Assembly (NCBI RefSeq): GCF_004000905.1
Contig: NZ_BIMD01000005.1
Coordinates: 111,109-175,108, forward strand
DNA length: 64,000 nt
Source of the DNA: Paenibacillus humicus NBRC 102415
Lineage (GTDB): Bacteria; Bacillota; Bacilli; Paenibacillales; Paenibacillaceae
Direction of reading: 5' to 3'
Every line of letters begins with the position of its first letter. The first letter of the stretch is position 1. The translations under genes were made by a program, and so were the position numbers. Below, one piece after another: positions 8,644 through 17,789 of this stretch. The notes beneath the pieces were generated by a model, which was given only the letters and a program-made list of their open reading frames with translations, searched no databases and had not been told where the DNA came from.

Positions 8644-8692
8644 GCATACGGCTGCCGTCTCCTCGAAGGCGGCGCTGCACAGCGCCGTATGC
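8644..8692 (+). promoter_or_regulatory. Long hairpin just upstream of the serA ribosome site
   Basis: GCATACGGC (8644-8652) is a perfect 9-bp complement of GCCGTATGC (8684-8692). A competing hairpin GGCGCT/AGCGCC (8671-8686) shares the 3' arm, so the two folds exclude each other. The serA ribosome site follows about 15 bases later. The regulatory class is unknown. Confidence 0.45.
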
Positions 8693-8720
8693 CTACACCC
8701 CATTGCTAGGAGGCAATCCC

Positions 8721-10313
8721 ATGTTCAAAGTGTTAGTATCCGATCCTATCAGCGATTTGGGCATCCAGCAGCTGATGGACGCTCCCGACGTATCGGTGGA
8801 CAAGAAGCCCGGCCTCAGCGAGGACGAGCTTGTAGCCATCATCGGCGAATATGACGCCTTGCTGGTCCGCAGCCAAACGCGCGTGACGGCCAGAGTGCTT
8901 GAAGCCGGCACTTCCCTCAAGGTCGTCGGACGGGCGGGAGTCGGCGTGGACAACATCGATCTTCCTGCCGCTACAGGCAAAGGCATCATCGTCATCAACG
9001 CGCCGGACGGCAATACGATTACGACCTGCGAGCATACCTTCGCCATGATGATGGCTGTAGCCCGCCACATCCCGCAGGCTTACGCCAAAACCGTCAACGG
9101 CGAATGGGACCGCAAATCCTTCCTGGGGGTAGAGCTGCGGGGCAAGAAGCTCGGCGTCGTCGGCATGGGCCGGATCGGCAGCGAGGTGGCCAAGCGCGCC
9201 AAGGCGTTCGGCATGGACATTCTCGGCTACGATCCGTTCCTCACCGAAGAGAAAGCCGACAAGCTCGGCGTCACGCTGGCCAGCGTCGACGATATCGTGC
9301 GCGGCGCGGATTTCATGACCGTCCACACCCCGCTTACGCCGGAAACCCGCCACATGATCGGAGCGGAGCAGTTCAAGGTCATGAAGCCGGGCATGCGGAT
9401 CGTCAACTGCGCCCGCGGCGGCATCGTGGACGAATATGCTCTCGTCGATGCCGTGAACGAAGGCATCGTGGCCGGAGCGGCCTTCGACGTCTTTGAATCG
9501 GAGCCTCCTGCAGCGGATCATCCTTTCCTGAACAATCCTAAAATCATCGTCACTCCGCATCTTGGCGCTTCGACCGTCGAAGCTCAAGAGAACGTCGCCA
9601 TCGACGTGTCGGAGCAGGTGCTTCATATTCTTCGCAGCGAGCCTTTCGTGAATGCGGTCAATATGCCTCCGGTCGCCGCAGCGGTCATGACCAAGCTGCA
9701 GCCGTATTTCGAGCTCGGAGAAATGCTCGGCTCGCTGGCCGCCCAGATCACCGAAGGACCGGTCGCCGAAATAACGGTGGGCTATTCCGGCGATCTTGCC
9801 GAAGTAGACACCCAGCCTCTAACCCGTTATATTATCAAAGGCGTGCTTGGACACCATCTGGGAAGCGACCAGGTCAACATCATCAACTCCCTGCATCTGG
9901 CCAAGGAGCGCGGCGTCAACGTCGTCATCAACCAGTCCCATGCCGCCAAGGACTTCACCAATCTGGTCACCGTATCGTTGCGCACCTCCGGCGAAAGCCG
10001 CCATGTCGCCGGCACGCTGCTGACCGGATACGGCCCCCGCATCGTGCAGATCGACAACTTCCCGGTTGACGTCGCTCCATCCGGCCATCTCGTCCTGATC
10101 TCCCATCATGACCGTCCGGGAATCATCGGCCGCATCGGAACGCTGCTCGGCTCGAACGAAGTCAACATCGCGACCATGCAGGTCGGACGCCAGGCCGAAG
10201 GCGGCGCCGCCATCATGGTCCTGACGGTAGACAAAGGCGTTCCGAGGAACGTGCTCGAACAGATGACACAGCTCGACGAGCTCAAATCAGCCAAGGAAAT
10301 CACGCTGTACTGA
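8721..10313 (+). CDS. serA: D-3-phosphoglycerate dehydrogenase
   Basis: 530 residues, the long type of SerA. Order: substrate-binding part, NAD-binding Rossmann fold ([13 protein letters not shown] near residue 147), catalytic Arg/Glu/His region (CARGGIVDE, and H in TPHLGAST), an allosteric-substrate-binding domain from about 320, and a C-terminal ACT domain (about 455-530, [13 protein letters not shown]) that usually senses serine. It oxidises 3-phosphoglycerate to 3-phosphohydroxypyruvate, the first step of serine synthesis. The start at 8721 has TAGGAGG; upstream in-frame ATGs lie in the structured leader. A strong terminator follows at 10333-10362. Confidence 0.96.
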   Translation: MFKVLVSDPISDLGIQQLMDAPDVSVDKKPGLSEDELVAIIGEYDALLVRSQTRVTARVLEAGTSLKVVGRAGVGVDNIDLPAATGKGIIVINAPDGNTITTCEHTFAMMMAVARHIPQAYAKTVNGEWDRKSFLGVELRGKKLGVVGMGRIGSEVAKRAKAFGMDILGYDPFLTEEKADKLGVTLASVDDIVRGADFMTVHTPLTPETRHMIGAEQFKVMKPGMRIVNCARGGIVDEYALVDAVNEGIVAGAAFDVFESEPPAADHPFLNNPKIIVTPHLGASTVEAQENVAIDVSEQVLHILRSEPFVNAVNMPPVAAAVMTKLQPYFELGEMLGSLAAQITEGPVAEITVGYSGDLAEVDTQPLTRYIIKGVLGHHLGSDQVNIINSLHLAKERGVNVVINQSHAAKDFTNLVTVSLRTSGESRHVAGTLLTGYGPRIVQIDNFPVDVAPSGHLVLISHHDRPGIIGRIGTLLGSNEVNIATMQVGRQAEGGAAIMVLTVDKGVPRNVLEQMTQLDELKSAKEITLY

Positions 10314-10332
10314 TCTCTCCAGGTATAACAGC

Positions 10333-10362
10333 AACCCCCGGGCAGGCTTCCCGGGGGTTTTT
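10333..10362 (+). terminator. Intrinsic terminator of serA
   Basis: A GC-rich stem CCCCCGGG/CCCGGGGG with a seven-base loop is followed by TTTTT. Confidence 0.92.
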
Positions 10363-10421
10363 CCGCTGCTCAATATTCTCTTCTCCGTCTCACGAGAGAG
10401 AAACGTTAGTCCTTCCGCGGC

Positions 10422-10979
10422 CTATCGGCTCCAGATGCGCTTGGCTCCCTTATATCTTCCTTCCTTTCCGAAGGAAAGCTTATAGATATCCGGCATCTCC
10501 AGCCCTCTCCAGAACTCGTAGCCGAAGCTTCCGTCCAGGGCGTTCATCATCATCGCCATGATATTGCCATGCGTTCCGACGGCTATGCGGCTAGAACGGG
10601 AGCTTGCCAGCACTCCCTTCAGCGCCTCCATCCCGCGGATCGTCGCCATGCGGTTGGATTCCCCTCCGGGCAAGGCATGCTCGGGCTCATCCCATAACCG
10701 CCTCACGGAATCCTCGAAATCGCCGACAGGCCCGTCAGAGAGCAGCCGCTCCCTGAAGCCCTCCTGCAGCCGGATGGGCTGCCCGATCCGCTCTGCCAGC
10801 TTTTCCACGGTCTGGACAGACCTCAAATAAGGACTGGACCAGATTTCCCCGATTTCTTCTTGCTCCAAAAGATCCGCCACACGCCAGGCATCCGCCTTCC
10901 CCGCATCCGACAAAGGCCGGCTGCGCTCGTCGGGAGTATATACAGAATGGGCATGGCGGATCAAATAAACGGTTTTCAT
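10422..10979 (-). CDS. Histidine phosphatase family (phosphoglycerate-mutase-like) protein
   Basis: 185 residues. The N-terminal catalytic motif is RHAHS, with the phospho-accepting histidine at residue 9; the family usually has RHG. The second arginine (SSPYLRSVQT), the acidic residue (GFRERLL) and the second histidine (GTHGNIM) are present. The superfamily ranges from sugar-phosphate phosphatases to mutases; the substrate cannot be read from the sequence. A GGGAGAGGG ribosome site precedes the ATG. It is monocistronic, between convergent serA and the res operon end. Confidence 0.88.
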   Translation of the reverse strand: MKTVYLIRHAHSVYTPDERSRPLSDAGKADAWRVADLLEQEEIGEIWSSPYLRSVQTVEKLAERIGQPIRLQEGFRERLLSDGPVGDFEDSVRRLWDEPEHALPGGESNRMATIRGMEALKGVLASSRSSRIAVGTHGNIMAMMMNALDGSFGYEFWRGLEMPDIYKLSFGKEGRYKGAKRIWSR

Positions 10980-11103
10980 TCCAGCTTCCCTCTCCCTCCG
11001 TCTGCCATCGGATCCTATTCCGAACTTTCGGCATTCCGGCAGGCGTCTCCTCCTATTCGCCTTAAATGTTTCACAAGCAACAAGATTAGAGCCCCGAATT
11101 CAA

Positions 11104-11130
11104 CAAAAAACACCCTCGTTGGGAGGGTGT
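11104..11130 (-). terminator. Terminator of the res operon
   Basis: ACACCCTC pairs with GAGGGTGT and is followed by TTTTTTG on the minus strand. The stem begins right at the resE stop codon. Confidence 0.9.
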
Positions 11131-12572
11131 TAAGACATAACGCGATGGCCTTCGACAGGCAGCAGCAGCGTAAAGGATGTTCCGACGCCTTCGGTGCTCT
11201 CTGCGCGGATCGTGCCGCCATGGGCGTCCACGATGTTGCGCACGATCGCAAGCCCCAGCCCTGTGCCGCCTCCCGCGCCGCGCTTGCGGGCTTTGTCGGC
11301 CTTATAAAAGCGCTCGAAAATATATGGGAGGTCATCCGCCGGAATCCCCTGGCCTTCGTCGGCAACCTTGAGCACGGCAGCTGTGCCGCCGGCATCATGA
11401 CTTCGTCCGAGCGTAAGACGGATGGCGGATCCGTCGGAGCTGTGCCGCACGGCGTTGTCGAGCAGATTGGTAAGCACCTGCTCCAGCCTGTCCTCGTCGG
11501 CCTCCGCCAAGATGACAGCCTCTTCCGGAGAACGGTATTCAATCCTGATGTCGCGGTCCATGCTGTATACCTGGAACTTGTGCACGACACGGCTCACCAG
11601 CCCGTCCAAATCCACGCGATTGAAGTTGAGCTCCACATGGCCGGCTTCCATTCGCGCCAGATCAAGCAGATCCTTGACGAGCCTGCCCATTCGCAGAGAC
11701 TCGTCGTGGATGACTTGAACGAGCTCGCGCCGCTCCTCCGGCGAGCCGGCGATATCGTCGAGCAGCGCTTCGCTGTATCCTTGCAGCATCGACAGCGGCG
11801 TCCGGATTTCGTGGGACACATTGGCGACGAAATCCCGCCTCAGCTTCTCCAGGCGATGCTCTTCCGTCACATCCCGCATGACGGCGACGACTCCGCGCAC
11901 GGTGTCCTCCGACTTGAGAGGGGCCATGACGACCGACCAGACCCCGCTCTGGACCTGCAGCTTCTGGCTGAGATCCCTGCCTTCGATCGATACCGTGCGG
12001 AACAGGTCCCGCAGCGGACGAGGCGCCGACTCCAGGGGAAGCCCTTCCGGATCCTCGTCCTGGTTCCAGTCCACCCTTCTCCAGCGTTCCAGCAGCAGCT
12101 CTCCAGGCGGATTCGCCAGCACGACGTTGCCCCCTGCATCCAGCGTGATGACCGCATCCGCCATGCTGCGCAGCACGCTCGAAAGATGCTCCTTCTCATG
12201 GTTGAGATCCGTTATGAGCTCATGCAGCTCGGATGCCATCCGGTTGAAGGTTCCTGCCAGCTCGCCGATTTCATCGGAGGAGCGGATCGGCACTCTTGTC
12301 CGATACTCGCCCTGTGAAATCAGGTCAGCCGCATCCTTGAGCTGAAGGAGCGGCTGAGTGATTTTGCTGGATAGGAAGAAAGCGAAAAAAGTAGACAGCA
12401 GGAACCCGATGATCCCGATATAAACGAACAGCACCTTGACCCGGAATGAATCCTCGAAGGCGATGTCGATGTATTGGAGCAGGAACATGCCCAGGATGAT
12501 CAGAACGACCGCTACGAGCAGCATGATCGTAATCCAAAGCTTGCCGACGACGCTTCTCCACAGCCATCTCAT
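11130..12572 (-). CDS. resE: Sensor histidine kinase ResE
   Basis: 480 residues. Two membrane segments (about 12-33 and 47-67) flank an external loop of only about 13 residues. HAMP, a PAS-like domain (from about 120), the HisKA domain with the phosphorylated histidine in SHEIRTPL, and the HATPase N, G1 and G2 boxes (DNAVRHSSDG, DEGQGI, GGTGLGL) follow. B. subtilis ResE (about 590 residues) has a larger extracytoplasmic domain, which is missing here, so redox sensing probably relies on the PAS domain. It phosphorylates ResD to control aerobic and anaerobic respiration genes. It is the last gene of resABCDE. Confidence 0.92.
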   Translation of the reverse strand: MRWLWRSVVGKLWITIMLLVAVVLIILGMFLLQYIDIAFEDSFRVKVLFVYIGIIGFLLSTFFAFFLSSKITQPLLQLKDAADLISQGEYRTRVPIRSSDEIGELAGTFNRMASELHELITDLNHEKEHLSSVLRSMADAVITLDAGGNVVLANPPGELLLERWRRVDWNQDEDPEGLPLESAPRPLRDLFRTVSIEGRDLSQKLQVQSGVWSVVMAPLKSEDTVRGVVAVMRDVTEEHRLEKLRRDFVANVSHEIRTPLSMLQGYSEALLDDIAGSPEERRELVQVIHDESLRMGRLVKDLLDLARMEAGHVELNFNRVDLDGLVSRVVHKFQVYSMDRDIRIEYRSPEEAVILAEADEDRLEQVLTNLLDNAVRHSSDGSAIRLTLGRSHDAGGTAAVLKVADEGQGIPADDLPYIFERFYKADKARKRGAGGGTGLGLAIVRNIVDAHGGTIRAESTEGVGTSFTLLLPVEGHRVMS

Positions 12573-12574
12573 CT

Positions 12575-13291
12575 TTATTTCGGAACCTCGAGCTTGTAGC
12601 CGACTCCCCAGACGGTCGTTATCATCGAGGCCGCTTCCGGAGACACCTTGTTGAGCTTCTCCCGGAGACGCTTGACATGGGTGTCGACCGTCCGCAGGTC
12701 GCCGAAGAACTCATAGTTCCATACATCCTTCAGCAGCTCTTCCCTGGAAAATACTTTATCCGGGCTGACGGCCAGATAATGGAGCAGCTCGTACTCTTTC
12801 GGCGTCAGGCTGATCTCCTGCCCGCCGGCGGTTACCCGGTGAGCGTCATGCTCGATGACGAGATGCGGGAATACGATGTTGCTGCTGGCGGACGTTTCCC
12901 GCGACAGGAACGCCGTCGCCGAGGAACGGCGCAGGATCGCCTTGACGCGGTAGATGATTTCGCGCGGGCTGAACGGCTTGACGACATAATCGTCCGCCCC
13001 GACCTCGAAGCCTTGTACGCGGTTCATTTCCTCGCCTTTGGCCGTCAGCATGATGACCGGCGTCGCCTTGATCTGGCGCAGCCGGCTGCATACCTCGATG
13101 CCGTCGATGCCGGGAAGCATGACATCCAGCAGGATGAGATCGAAATCCTGGCTGGAAGCCATGCGCAGAGCCGTCTCCCCGTCATCGGCCTCCTCGATTT
13201 GATACCCTTCCTTCTCAAGGTACATCTTGAGCAGGCGGCGAATCCGTTCCTCGTCGTCGACGACGAGGATGCGATGCAAATATTCGTTCAC
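12575..13291 (-). CDS. resD: Response regulator ResD
   Basis: 238 residues. The receiver domain has the acidic pair DDE, the phospho-acceptor aspartate in LILLDVMLPG (about residue 57), and the conserved T (MLTAKGE) and K (VVKPFSP). A C-terminal OmpR-type winged helix (TPKEYELL; RTVDTHVKRLREKL) binds DNA. ResD activates cytochrome biogenesis, terminal oxidase and nitrate/nitrite respiration genes in Bacillus. The GTG start at 13291 has AGGAG upstream. It lies two bases before resE. Confidence 0.95.
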   Translation of the reverse strand: MNEYLHRILVVDDEERIRRLLKMYLEKEGYQIEEADDGETALRMASSQDFDLILLDVMLPGIDGIEVCSRLRQIKATPVIMLTAKGEEMNRVQGFEVGADDYVVKPFSPREIIYRVKAILRRSSATAFLSRETSASSNIVFPHLVIEHDAHRVTAGGQEISLTPKEYELLHYLAVSPDKVFSREELLKDVWNYEFFGDLRTVDTHVKRLREKLNKVSPEAASMITTVWGVGYKLEVPK

Positions 13292-13327
13292 TCCGTATCA
13301 GCTCCTTTTGATCCCATAACGAATTGA

Positions 13328-14587
13328 TTAGGCGCCTGCGTAGGAGTGAAGCCCGGCGATGACCAGGTTGACGCCTACGAGCGTAAACATGATGATGAGA
13401 AAGCCGATGACGGTCAGCCACGACGAGCGCTTGCCGTGCCAGCCGCGCGACAGCCGCAGATGGAGGTAGGCGCTGTAGTAGAGCCAGGTGATGAGCGCCC
13501 ATACTTCCTTCGGATCCCAGCCCCAGAAGCGCGACCAGGCGATGCTCGCCCAGATCATGGCGAAGATAAGCGCTCCGAGCGTGAAGATCGGGAAGCCGAT
13601 CGCGATCGCCCGGTAGCTGATCTCGTCCAGATCGTCGGGATCGATATCCGTCGTGTACGGATGGATGGCTGCCGACAGCGTCCGTCTCAGAACAAGACGC
13701 AGGATGCCGTACAGGATCAAGCCTGAAAGGAAGGACCAGATGACGGTGTTCAGCTTGCGGCCGGCATTGATGCCGTTCATCCAGGATGGAGCTTCCAGCA
13801 CAGGCTGCTTGATGCCGAGGAAGCTGTCCATATGGACGAGCGTGCTGTTGAACGGCTTGACGATCGGAGGCATGGAGTATTTTACGGTCTCCACTTTGGA
13901 GCTCTCCTCGCCAGCCTGGCTGACCTGCACGTTCTCTTGGGTGAACTGGGCTTCATATCCCGCCGCCCGGAAGGCGAATACGGTGACGATGAATCCGACG
14001 GCGACGACGATCATGAACATCGTCACTTCGATCCAGAGGCGCTCCTTGCGCGAATCTTCGGATTTGCCGGCAAAGTCGATCGTGCGGAGCAGATGAAGCA
14101 GCCCTGCGGCGAAGCCGACGGCCAGGAAGGCCTCGCCGAGCGCCGCCGTCGTCACGTGGATCTTGAGCCAGTAGGAGTTGAGCGCCGGGATCAGCGGCTG
14201 CACCTCCTGCGGGAACACGGATGCGTAAGCGACGATGATCACGACAAGCGGCAGGGCGAACATGCCGAGAATCGGCTTGCGGTAGATGAGATAAATAATG
14301 GTAAAGGCCACCATGATAGCCATGCCCAGGAAGGTCATGAACTCATACATGTTGCTGATCGGAATATGGCCCCCGCCGACCCAGCGGGTGATGAAGAACA
14401 GGAGATGGGCGGCAAGTCCGAGCACGGATACGACAAAAGCGATATTCCCCCATCGCTTTTCATGCCGGTCCGGGTTGCCGTGGCTCCATCTGCGGCCGAC
14501 GATGGCCGTTACGAAAAATAAAAATCCGAAGCAGTAAAGAAAGAAAGCAGCGACGAAAGCAGAGCTGCTGAAATCAAGCCAATTCAC
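13328..14587 (-). CDS. resC: Cytochrome c biogenesis protein ResC (CcsA)
   Basis: 419 residues with about eight membrane segments. The haem-handling tryptophan-rich motif WGWDPKEVWALITWL lies near residue 360 and conserved histidines are seen on neighbouring segments. With ResB it forms the system II haem-export and cytochrome c synthetase complex, attaching haem to CxxCH motifs on the outer membrane face. The GTG start at 14587 overlaps the resB stop (GTGA), so the two are translationally coupled. An insert between the middle segments (about residues 220-265) is hydrophilic. Confidence 0.93.
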   Translation of the reverse strand: MNWLDFSSSAFVAAFFLYCFGFLFFVTAIVGRRWSHGNPDRHEKRWGNIAFVVSVLGLAAHLLFFITRWVGGGHIPISNMYEFMTFLGMAIMVAFTIIYLIYRKPILGMFALPLVVIIVAYASVFPQEVQPLIPALNSYWLKIHVTTAALGEAFLAVGFAAGLLHLLRTIDFAGKSEDSRKERLWIEVTMFMIVVAVGFIVTVFAFRAAGYEAQFTQENVQVSQAGEESSKVETVKYSMPPIVKPFNSTLVHMDSFLGIKQPVLEAPSWMNGINAGRKLNTVIWSFLSGLILYGILRLVLRRTLSAAIHPYTTDIDPDDLDEISYRAIAIGFPIFTLGALIFAMIWASIAWSRFWGWDPKEVWALITWLYYSAYLHLRLSRGWHGKRSSWLTVIGFLIIMFTLVGVNLVIAGLHSYAGA

Positions 14588-16242
14588 GTCCGGTTCCCTC
14601 CGTTGTCGAGGCTCTTGGGATCAACCTGGATTCCTGCTGCTTTGAGCGCAGCGGCCAGGTCGGCCCTCATGCCGTACCAGTTTTTGTTCGTATGCGCGCC
14701 GATCGTGACGGCATTGCCGTCCAGACGAAGCCAGATGCGGCGATGCTGCCAGTAGGCGCCCATGATCAAGCCGATCATCGAGATGGCCAGGCCGGTCCAG
14801 ATGTAAGGCATCGCCTTGTCGACCCTGACGTTGAGGAACGTCGTGAACTCGACGAATTTGACGTCCGTCATGCTGCCGACCTTGATTTCGAACCGGTCGG
14901 CGATGCCTTTGTTGAGCTTGTCCTGGCTGAACGCGGCTTTGTCCTTCTGCATCGGGAAGTAGATATAAGGCTCCCCTTCCTCCGACAGCCCGGGTCCTTT
15001 GATGAGGAAGATGAACGCCGGCGCCTTCGGATCCCTCGACTTGGTGATCGGCTTGCCGTCCTCGCCGATGGCGAACTCCATGAAGTTCTGCCTCAGCTCC
15101 AGCTTGTAGGGCCCGAGCTCGTAGCTGGTCTGCGGATTTTTCATCGCCAGCTTGAACGGACCGTACTGCTTGCCGGTCTGCTTGTCGATCAGCATGGGGC
15201 TGACCTCGCGCAGGACAGGAGTGCTGTCATAGTCGAACTGGTACAGCTTGAGCCCCTTGTATTCCAAAGGGCTGTTCACCTCGATGTCATGGGAAGCCAC
15301 CTGCTCCAGCTTCGGTTCCGGCGACGACGGACCGCAGTCCGCCAGGCAGCGGTAAAGGACCGCATCGGTCCGGTACAGCTTGGCGCGGTTCGTTCCCCGC
15401 AGCTCGGCAGGCAGCTCCTCGTCCTTGTAGTACTGGACCGTGAACTTTTCGTTCTTGACGAAAAAGTCCGTATTCTCGATCCTCACCGTATCTCCTTCCG
15501 GCACCGTCACATACTCGTCCAGCTGCCAGCTCGGAATCGCTCTTGCAAGCACCGCCAGAAGAAAAACGATGAGGCCGATATGATTGATGTACGGTCCCCA
15601 GCGGCTGAAGCGGCTCTTCTCCGCCAGCAGGGCGTCTTCGGTCCTCGTCACCTTGTAGTGACGCTTCTTGGCCTGCTTCGCGAATAAGGCGATGAATTCC
15701 TCTCCGTTGTCGGTTGCCCCCGTATAGACGGCCTTCTGCCGCTGCAGGAACGATTCGTGCTTGCGGATCTGCTGCTTGTTGAGCGCCCGGTATAAAGGCA
15801 GTACCCGGTCGAGGCTGCAGATGACGAGCGAGGTGCCGATCATGACGAGCAGCAGGATGAACCACCAGGATTCGTATGTATGCGACAGTCCCAGCTTGTA
15901 ATAGATGCTGCCTAGCGTTCCGTATGTATCCTTGTAATAGGAAGCCATGTCCATGTTCGAGAGGAATATATCCTCCTGCGGATAGATCGTGCCCAGCGAT
16001 GCCCCGATCAGCGTGATGATGATCAGATAAACGGCGATCTTGACGGAAGAGAAGAAATTCCAGACCTGGTCGATGATCGATGGATCGGCTTTCTGGGAAC
16101 GGCGTGCCGCTCCGTCGTAGCGCATCTCCAGCAGGTCGGTGCCGCCGGCTTCCTTCTCGTCGAGCGGCTTGCCGCAAGCCTCGCACAACACAGTGCCGGT
16201 CGGGTTTTGATGGCCGCATTCGCATTTGGTGTTTTGGAACAC
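14584..16242 (-). CDS. resB: Cytochrome c biogenesis protein ResB (Ccs1)
   Basis: 552 residues. The start is GTG at 16242, with AGGGGG upstream. The first 30 residues form a zinc ribbon (KCECG and CEAC), not part of the core ResB fold. Then come three membrane segments (about 68-88, 115-135, 215-235), a large extracytoplasmic domain, and a last membrane segment near residue 478. ResB works with ResC in haem delivery to apocytochrome c. It sits between resA and resC, as in Bacillus. The zinc ribbon may aid complex assembly, but this is a guess. Confidence 0.93.
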   Translation of the reverse strand: MFQNTKCECGHQNPTGTVLCEACGKPLDEKEAGGTDLLEMRYDGAARRSQKADPSIIDQVWNFFSSVKIAVYLIIITLIGASLGTIYPQEDIFLSNMDMASYYKDTYGTLGSIYYKLGLSHTYESWWFILLLVMIGTSLVICSLDRVLPLYRALNKQQIRKHESFLQRQKAVYTGATDNGEEFIALFAKQAKKRHYKVTRTEDALLAEKSRFSRWGPYINHIGLIVFLLAVLARAIPSWQLDEYVTVPEGDTVRIENTDFFVKNEKFTVQYYKDEELPAELRGTNRAKLYRTDAVLYRCLADCGPSSPEPKLEQVASHDIEVNSPLEYKGLKLYQFDYDSTPVLREVSPMLIDKQTGKQYGPFKLAMKNPQTSYELGPYKLELRQNFMEFAIGEDGKPITKSRDPKAPAFIFLIKGPGLSEEGEPYIYFPMQKDKAAFSQDKLNKGIADRFEIKVGSMTDVKFVEFTTFLNVRVDKAMPYIWTGLAISMIGLIMGAYWQHRRIWLRLDGNAVTIGAHTNKNWYGMRADLAAALKAAGIQVDPKSLDNGGNRT

Positions 16243-16296
16243 CGATGTATCCCCCTGTCATGAAGCTGTGTGCTGCGAAGCTGCGGCGAATGGACC

Positions 16297-16827
16297 TCAG
16301 TCCTTGAGCAGCCGCTGCACGCGCTCGTCGATGTCCGCTTCCTTCATTCCTCCGGCGTACACTTCCCCGATCTTGCCGTCCGGACGGATGAAGAACGTGG
16401 TCGGATACTGCCTGAGCTTGTACCGCCGCTCCGTGTCCTTGTCCACATCTCGCAGGATCGGATAGGTTAGCCCCATGCCGGCGACGAAATTCTGCACGGT
16501 CAGATTGTCCTCGCTCAGGTTGACGGCCAGAATTTCCAGGCCTTCTCCCTTCCACTTCTCGTACTGACGCTCGAACTCCGGCATTTCCTTGACGCATGGA
16601 GGACAGAAGCTCCCCCAGAAATTGAGCACGACGGGCTTGCCCTTGTACTCCTCCAGGGAGACCGTCCTGCCGTCAAGAGTGGACAGCGTGAAGGCCGGCG
16701 GCGTGTCGCCAGGCGACGGCAAGCCTTCCTTCGACGCAAACAGCGTCTTGCCGATGGCGTAACCGCCCAGGAGCAAGACGCCGAGAAGGATTATGATTTG
16801 AACGGGTCTGCGGGCAGAGCCCCTCAT
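16297..16827 (-). CDS. resA: Thiol-disulfide oxidoreductase ResA
   Basis: 176 residues from the ATG at 16827. An N-terminal membrane anchor (about 9-26) is followed by a thioredoxin fold with the active site CPPC (FWGSFCPPCVKEMPE; B. subtilis ResA has CEPC) and the cis-proline stretch QYPTTFF. It reduces the disulfide in apocytochrome c so that haem can be attached. The upstream ATG at 16863 lies only a few bases from a TATAAT box (16866-16871) and has no ribosome site, whereas AGGATGG lies eight bases before 16827. First gene of resABCDE. Confidence 0.92.
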   Translation of the reverse strand: MRGSARRPVQIIILLGVLLLGGYAIGKTLFASKEGLPSPGDTPPAFTLSTLDGRTVSLEEYKGKPVVLNFWGSFCPPCVKEMPEFERQYEKWKGEGLEILAVNLSEDNLTVQNFVAGMGLTYPILRDVDKDTERRYKLRQYPTTFFIRPDGKIGEVYAGGMKEADIDERVQRLLKD

Positions 16828-16865
16828 GATGTTCACCATCCTAATGAAAGCGTTTCTTATCATTC

Positions 16866-16871
16866 ATTATA
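16866..16871 (-). promoter_or_regulatory. Candidate -10 box of the resA promoter
   Basis: A TATAAT on the minus strand. The region 17 bp upstream has no good -35 hexamer, so the promoter may need an activator, possibly ResD itself. The predicted transcript start near 16859 supports the shorter resA reading. Confidence 0.4.
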
Positions 16872-16903
16872 GCGCGGAAAAGTTTCCAGCAGCAGGCTGC
16901 CTC

Positions 16904-17650
16904 TTACTTTTTATGAACTTTATGTGACTTGCTGTTCGCCGCGTCGATAAGCTCCTTGATTTCGGAGACCGTCAGATGACGGAATTTGCCCCTTTGCATG
17001 TTCTCCAGCCCAAGATGGCCGAACTTGACCCGCTTCAGGCGCGTTACGGGATGTCCCACCGCCTCGAACATGCGGCGCACCTGCCGGTTGCGTCCCTCGT
17101 AGATCGTAATCTGGACGGTGGACTGCCTGCTGTCCATGTCGACGTCATGATACTCGACCTCCGCAGGAGCGGTCATCCCATCCTCCAGCTTGATGCCGTT
17201 CTGCAGCTTCTCCAGCGCGGTTCCGTGCGGCACGCCCTTCACGGTCGCCAAATACGTTTTCGGCACGTGGTGGCTCGGATGCGTCAGCAGGTTGGCGAAC
17301 TCGCCGTCGTTCGTAAGCAGCAGCAGTCCTTCCGTATCATAGTCCAGCCGGCCTACGGGGTATACCCTCTCCTTGATGCCGGGCAGGAAGTCGCTGACGA
17401 TCTTGCGTCCTTTCGGGTCCGAAGCGCTCGTAATGACGCCTTTCGGTTTGTTGAGCATCAAATAAACTTTTTTTTCGGATGCGATCGGCTTGCCCTTGAC
17501 GGCAATGATGTCGTTGGCCGGATCGGCTTTCGTGCCGAGCTCCTTGACGACGATCCCGTTGACCTCGACCGCCCCGCTCGTAATGAGCTCCTCGCATTTG
17601 CGGCGCGATGCCACGCCGGCAGCGGCCAGGATTTTCTGTAAACGTTCCAC
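16904..17650 (-). CDS. rluB: Ribosomal large-subunit pseudouridine synthase B (YpuL)
   Basis: 248 residues. An N-terminal S4 RNA-binding domain (LQKILAAAGVASRRKCEELI) is followed by the RsuA/RluB/E/F catalytic domain with the aspartate in GRLDYDTEGLLLLTND. The enzyme converts a uridine of 23S rRNA near the peptidyl-transferase centre into pseudouridine. The start is GTG at 17650, preceded by GAGGTG with six bases of spacing; the longer reading adds residues not seen in the family. The C-terminus is lysine-rich. Position between spmB and resA matches B. subtilis. Confidence 0.93.
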   Translation of the reverse strand: MERLQKILAAAGVASRRKCEELITSGAVEVNGIVVKELGTKADPANDIIAVKGKPIASEKKVYLMLNKPKGVITSASDPKGRKIVSDFLPGIKERVYPVGRLDYDTEGLLLLTNDGEFANLLTHPSHHVPKTYLATVKGVPHGTALEKLQNGIKLEDGMTAPAEVEYHDVDMDSRQSTVQITIYEGRNRQVRRMFEAVGHPVTRLKRVKFGHLGLENMQRGKFRHLTVSEIKELIDAANSKSHKVHKK

Positions 17651-17726
17651 TTCCTTCACCTCACCCCTCATCATACCGATTGCAGGACAAAAGCACAAGC
17701 CGGGCGGAGCCATGCTGCCCCATGCG

Positions 17727-17758
17727 CAAAATAGCCTGCCCTCAGGAGGGGCAGGCTT
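17727..17758 (-). terminator. Intrinsic terminator after spmB
   Basis: A perfect 9-bp stem AGCCTGCCC/GGGCAGGCT (17733-17741 with 17749-17757) is followed on the minus strand by ATTTTG. It separates spmB from rluB. Confidence 0.75.
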
Positions 17759-17789
17759 GATCTAGGGTACGCTGGGCAAACGTCGCGGC

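Noticed and set aside
8463..8720. T-box riboswitch before serA
   Set aside because: No TGGNACCGCG motif and no typical stem I or specifier arrangement were found.
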